64,000 bases of DNA from Hydrogenophaga sp. IBVHS1 (GTDB lineage: Bacteria > Pseudomonadota > Gammaproteobacteria > Burkholderiales > Burkholderiaceae_C). The notes beneath the pieces were generated by a model. That model was not told the DNA's origin. It searched no databases and saw nothing but the letters and a program-made list of their open reading frames with translations. How positions within the stretch are numbered: the first letter of the stretch is position 1; each line of letters opens with the position of its first letter. Both the position numbers and the translations under genes were made by a program. This document shows positions 61,451-64,000 of this stretch, one piece after another. The DNA lies in the NCBI RefSeq assembly GCF_002127265.1, contig NZ_NFUU01000003.1, forward strand, positions 439,307 to 503,306, in the 5' to 3' direction.

Positions 61451-61553
61451 GAGTTTTGAGTATTCTCAATTTTGATGAGACAACGTGAGTAAGCCTCGCG
61501 TGTGCAACGCCCCTCTGGCCTTTTGGACACTCCATGCTCCTCTTGCGTGGCCA

Positions 61554-62768
61554 TCACTTTGGCGGCTTCGGCTTCCAGCCCTTCGGCCGGCCGCGTGCCT
61601 TCGCCGGTTGGTTGCCCTCGACCAGGAGTTCATCCTGCCGGTGCTTGCCGTGCGTGTATCCGCGCCACCACCATGACATGCCCACCCAGAGCGCCTCCTG
61701 CAGCAGGTGCTTGAACCGGTTGCCGGTCGAGAGCTTGCGGGTGTCCTCCCTCCAGGCCATTTCCGAGGCGTAGTCAGTGAGATATTTGTTGCTGACGTTC
61801 AGGTATATGCCCTCAGTGCCTCGGCGAACCCGGGCGTTAAAGCTCTCTGCCTGGTTGTTGCTGACCTCACCTTCGCGGCTGAAGCTGATGGAGTGGTTGA
61901 TGGTTTCGTGCGATGCGAAACGACGAGCGAATGACGTGTACGAAGGGTCTTCATCTGTCATCAAGTACGACTCTGCCGAGATGCCGCGCTCGGCAACCGA
62001 GATGACGGTGTGAGACGACTCCGAAATGGCGATGGACACCTTGGTCGCTGAAGCGCCCATGCCTTTGGAGATACCGCGCTGGCGCACAGAAATCATCTGT
62101 CGGCGGTCAGGGTGCTGACGCGCAGCTTTGCCCCACTTCGGCGGAAGCGGCGGTCCAACATGGTCCGGGGAAGGCTTGAGGAGGTGCGCGGGAATGCTCG
62201 GGGAGACCTTTTTTCCGCCACCCTGTGGCTTGTTGCGCTTCTCTTTGTACCGGCGGCCGTTGATGTCCATGCCATCCATTTCCACGGTACCGCAGAGGAT
62301 GCCCGTGCTGAACCCACGGGTAAGGCCCTCGCGAAGCTTCTGAAGCAGGGTGAATACGGTTGGGTACGAGACGTTCCAGTCTCGACGCAGCTGGAGCGCG
62401 GGGACACCCGAGGCTCCGTTGCCCCAGGAGAACGCGATGCGCAGGATGGTTGTCAGTGGAAGCTTGCGGTCCGCCCACACAGTGCCCGAAGTGACCGAAA
62501 AGCGCTTGCCGCAGCATTTGCACTTCCAACGCAGTTCTCTGGCTGACCAGTAGTGCGCGTCGATAGTGCCGCAGTGCACGCAGGGCATCTCCGTGAAGGA
62601 GCCCCAGACCGCTTCGGCGACGAACTTCACCGCGTCCAGAGCGGACAACTTCTCAAGGTCCTGGTGCCCGAAGTCCACGGCCTTCCTCGAAGTGTGGAAC
62701 GCGGCCGTTCCCGTGCGACGACGCAGGGGAAAGTACTTCATAGGCGGGGCTGCTGTTGCTGTAGTCAC
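61554..62768 (-). CDS. IS1595-family (ISXO2-like) transposase
   Basis: A 404-residue transposase. An N-terminal zinc ribbon CVHCGTIDAHYW / WKCKCCGKRFSVTSG is followed by the DDE-type catalytic domain: GTVEMDGMDINGRRYKEKRN carries the first Asp, SYLMTDEDPSYTSF the second, and HSISFSREGEVSNNQAESFN the Asn/Glu region typical of ISXO2. The GTG start lies 2 bp after the upstream gene's stop, so translation is coupled. No terminal inverted repeats were found by eye, so this could be a domesticated or passenger-carrying element. Confidence 0.88.
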   Translation of the reverse strand: MTTATAAPPMKYFPLRRRTGTAAFHTSRKAVDFGHQDLEKLSALDAVKFVAEAVWGSFTEMPCVHCGTIDAHYWSARELRWKCKCCGKRFSVTSGTVWADRKLPLTTILRIAFSWGNGASGVPALQLRRDWNVSYPTVFTLLQKLREGLTRGFSTGILCGTVEMDGMDINGRRYKEKRNKPQGGGKKVSPSIPAHLLKPSPDHVGPPLPPKWGKAARQHPDRRQMISVRQRGISKGMGASATKVSIAISESSHTVISVAERGISAESYLMTDEDPSYTSFARRFASHETINHSISFSREGEVSNNQAESFNARVRRGTEGIYLNVSNKYLTDYASEMAWREDTRKLSTGNRFKHLLQEALWVGMSWWWRGYTHGKHRQDELLVEGNQPAKARGRPKGWKPKPPK

Positions 62769-62770
62769 GG

Positions 62771-63475
62771 TCAGCCTCGGCTCAAGAAATCGACATACGC
62801 CTGGCCCGGCACCAGTGGGTCCGGCGCAGAGGAAAGCGGAAGGTAGAAGCCGCGGTAGCGCAAAAATCCGGTGCGGGCAGGCTCGCTCAAGGATTCGACA
62901 TCGAAAACCTCGATTCCGTCCACCTTCATGGTGGGCGGCAGGATGAGGCTCGGGCGAGGCCCCAAGGTGTCCTTGCCGAAGTAGGCGTGGCAGATGGCGC
63001 GTAGCAGCAGCTCCGGGTAGCTGAGCGACTTCAGCCCGTAGGCGAAACTCGCTTCACGGGTCCCCAGGATGTCTTCTTCGAAACGCGCCAGGTACATGCC
63101 CCGCTTGCCGCCGGCCTGGAGAATCTCCACGTTGGCGACTTCAGCCAGCGGACCTTCGGGGGATATGCGCTCAACGATGGCGCACAGCTTGGTTGTGTAC
63201 GCACAGCGACGGTCGGGTGCGCGGCCCGGTGGTGCCTGGTCCGCCCGAAACAGCAGCCGCGTCAGCGCACGAGCTACTAGGTCCCATACGCTGCCTGCCC
63301 AGCGTGGGTAGTTGGCCACCCTGTCGGGCTCGACCGCACCCACGCCGCGAATGGCAATGCCGACAACGTAGTCTGCGATGGGTCCCAGCTTGGCGTACGC
63401 GATGTCCAGCTGCGCGAGCTGGTTGCCCGCATTGATGCCCTTGGCGTCGCTGCTGTGGATGGAGACTCTAAGCAT
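62771..63475 (-). CDS. Unknown protein coupled to ISXO2-like transposase (234 aa)
   Basis: I do not recognise this family. It is a soluble protein with conserved-looking stretches (LDIAYAKLGPIADYVVGIAI, ARFEEDILGTREASFAYGLK, EVFDVESLSEPARTG) and no signal peptide or enzyme motif I can name. GAGGAGG lies 6 nt before the ATG. The stop is 2 bp before the transposase start, and a third gene upstream in the same direction has been cut by an IS21 element. The three genes therefore look like an operon whose last member is a transposase. Confidence 0.6.
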   Translation of the reverse strand: MLRVSIHSSDAKGINAGNQLAQLDIAYAKLGPIADYVVGIAIRGVGAVEPDRVANYPRWAGSVWDLVARALTRLLFRADQAPPGRAPDRRCAYTTKLCAIVERISPEGPLAEVANVEILQAGGKRGMYLARFEEDILGTREASFAYGLKSLSYPELLLRAICHAYFGKDTLGPRPSLILPPTMKVDGIEVFDVESLSEPARTGFLRYRGFYLPLSSAPDPLVPGQAYVDFLSRG

Positions 63476-63485
63476 GGCGCCTCCT

Positions 63486-63525
63486 CAGGCGAGCTCGACC
63501 GACCAGGTCTGGGCGTAGTCGGTGT
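63486..63525 (-). pseudogene. C-terminal remnant of gene cut by IS21
   Basis: Just upstream of the 62771-63475 gene, minus-strand codons read TDYAQTWSVELA then stop, and the frame runs straight into the IS21 left end. The rest of this gene has been displaced by the insertion and lies beyond the window or is lost. Its identity cannot be told from 12 residues. Confidence 0.55.
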
Positions 63526-63529
63526 GTTG

Positions 63530-63595
63530 ATTTCCACGCAGAAGTGACCCACTAACCCCCGGGATTTCCATCCAAACCTGACCCACGTACTAACC
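63530..63595 (+). repeat. IS21 tandem terminal repeats
   Basis: GATTTCCA occurs at 63530 and 63564 and GACCCAC at 63547 and 63581, both pairs exactly 34 bp apart. Two tandem transposase-binding repeats at one end are characteristic of IS21-family elements. Confidence 0.8.
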
Positions 63596-63632
63596 CTAAC
63601 CTGCTGCTTTGCTGAGCAGCAGGAGACCAGGA

Positions 63633-64000
63633 GTGATAGACGTGGCAACACTGAGTGTCATCAGGCGCTGGGCCCTGCGAGAGCAGCTGTCCATCCGGGA
63701 GATAGCCCGCCGCACGGGCCTCTCGCGCAACACCATCCGCAAGTACCTGCGCGTAGGCGAGGCCGAGCCGCACTATGCCAAGCGGGTCAGTCCATCCAAG
63801 CTCGATCCCTTCGCCTTGAAGCTCGCCGGCTGGCTCAAGACGGAAGCTGGCCGATCCCGCAAGCAGCGGCGCACCGTCAAGCAGATGTACGCCGATCTGC
63901 GGGGTCTGGGCTATACCGGCTCCTACAACCGCGTAGCGGCCTTTGCCCGCCTCTGGCACGAGCAGCGCCTTGTGGCCCAGCAGACCACCGGCCGCGGCAC
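63633..64000 (+). CDS. istA: IS21 transposase IstA, N-terminal part
   Basis: The first about 122 residues are present. The helix-turn-helix ALREQLSIREIARRTGLSRNTIRKYL binds the terminal repeats, read in segments across residues about 12-40, followed by the HTH_IstA region KLAGWLKTEAGRSRKQRRT. The GTG at 63633 has AGGAG 7 nt upstream. The DDE catalytic domain lies beyond the window edge. Confidence 0.9.
   Translation, partial: MIDVATLSVIRRWALREQLSIREIARRTGLSRNTIRKYLRVGEAEPHYAKRVSPSKLDPFALKLAGWLKTEAGRSRKQRRTVKQMYADLRGLGYTGSYNRVAAFARLWHEQRLVAQQTTGRG

Larger units (their letters stand above)
63526..64000 (+). mobile_element. IS21-family insertion sequence, left part
   Basis: The left end begins near TGTTGATTTCCACGC, with the 5'-TG typical of IS21. 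Two direct terminal repeats follow, 34 bp apart. An 8-bp hairpin (CTGCTGCT ... AGCAGCAG) lies just before istA. The element continues beyond the right edge of the window, so istB and the right end are not seen. Confidence 0.85.

Noticed and set aside
62112..62546. Plus-strand ORFs opposite the ISXO2-like transposase
   Set aside because: They are antisense to a transposase with clear zinc-ribbon and catalytic motifs.
1..64000. CRISPR arrays, tRNA and rRNA genes
   Set aside because: No regularly spaced short repeats, cloverleaf genes or rRNA segments were noticed by eye; a covariance-model scan was not possible.

Overview
The window looks like a chromosomal segment of a high-GC betaproteobacterium of the Burkholderiales, most probably Comamonadaceae (Hydrogenophaga-like; the genus is an inference from protein style and gene content). 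No rRNA, tRNA or CRISPR array was seen. The order mnmG-rsmG-lysE-parA-hydrolase-parB with four parS-type palindromes places 21-27 kb close to the chromosome origin.

Layout. (1) 0-17.3 kb is a polyamine catabolism and uptake block. It holds a PuuB-like oxidase fragment, a MocR/GntR-aminotransferase regulator divergent from a PuuD-like hydrolase, a PuuA-like ligase, a SpuC-like aminotransferase, a PotFGHI importer, a PuuC-like aldehyde dehydrogenase, GabT and a second glutamine-synthetase-like ligase. Together they would take putrescine through gamma-glutamyl intermediates or direct transamination to GABA and succinate semialdehyde. A Fic gene with a small convergent ORF interrupts the block. 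(2) 17.3-35.6 kb is mixed core: aldolase-family protein, large Ig-like lipoprotein, LuxR-type regulator, the mnmG/rsmG/par origin cluster, proC, an FAD-linked oxidase, a cobalamin adenosyltransferase, a thioesterase, an AsmA-like protein and a uracil/xanthine permease. (3) 35.6-45 kb is a seven-gene operon (TetR regulator, ABC importer, cyclase-family hydrolase, fumarylacetoacetase) divergent from an acetoacetyl-CoA synthetase. Fumarylacetoacetase releases acetoacetate, so the two halves fit one catabolic route. (4) 45-51 kb is a catabolic locus with a MarR regulator, a flavin reductase, a NicX-like 2,5-dihydroxypyridine dioxygenase, a NicD-like deformylase and an acyl-CoA-dehydrogenase-fold monooxygenase. 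It suggests breakdown of an N-heterocyclic compound by a route that need not be the standard nicotinate one. (5) 51-57.4 kb holds a DadA-like dehydrogenase with a divergent ArgP-like regulator, TetR and LysR regulators, UspA, a phosphoesterase and a small membrane protein.

(6) 57.4-64 kb is an accessory island. It has three tandem related genes of unknown function, an HExxH metallopeptidase-like protein, small cassette-like ORFs separated by repeats, one broken gene, an IS1595/ISXO2-type transposase translationally coupled to an unknown gene, and an IS21-family element that has cut off the gene upstream of that pair.

An about 41-bp repeat family occurs four times (twice near 0.8-1.6 kb, twice near 60.7-61.3 kb). 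Each copy lies just upstream of a small gene and in that gene's orientation. It links the two accessory patches and is one of the more intriguing unexplained signals here.
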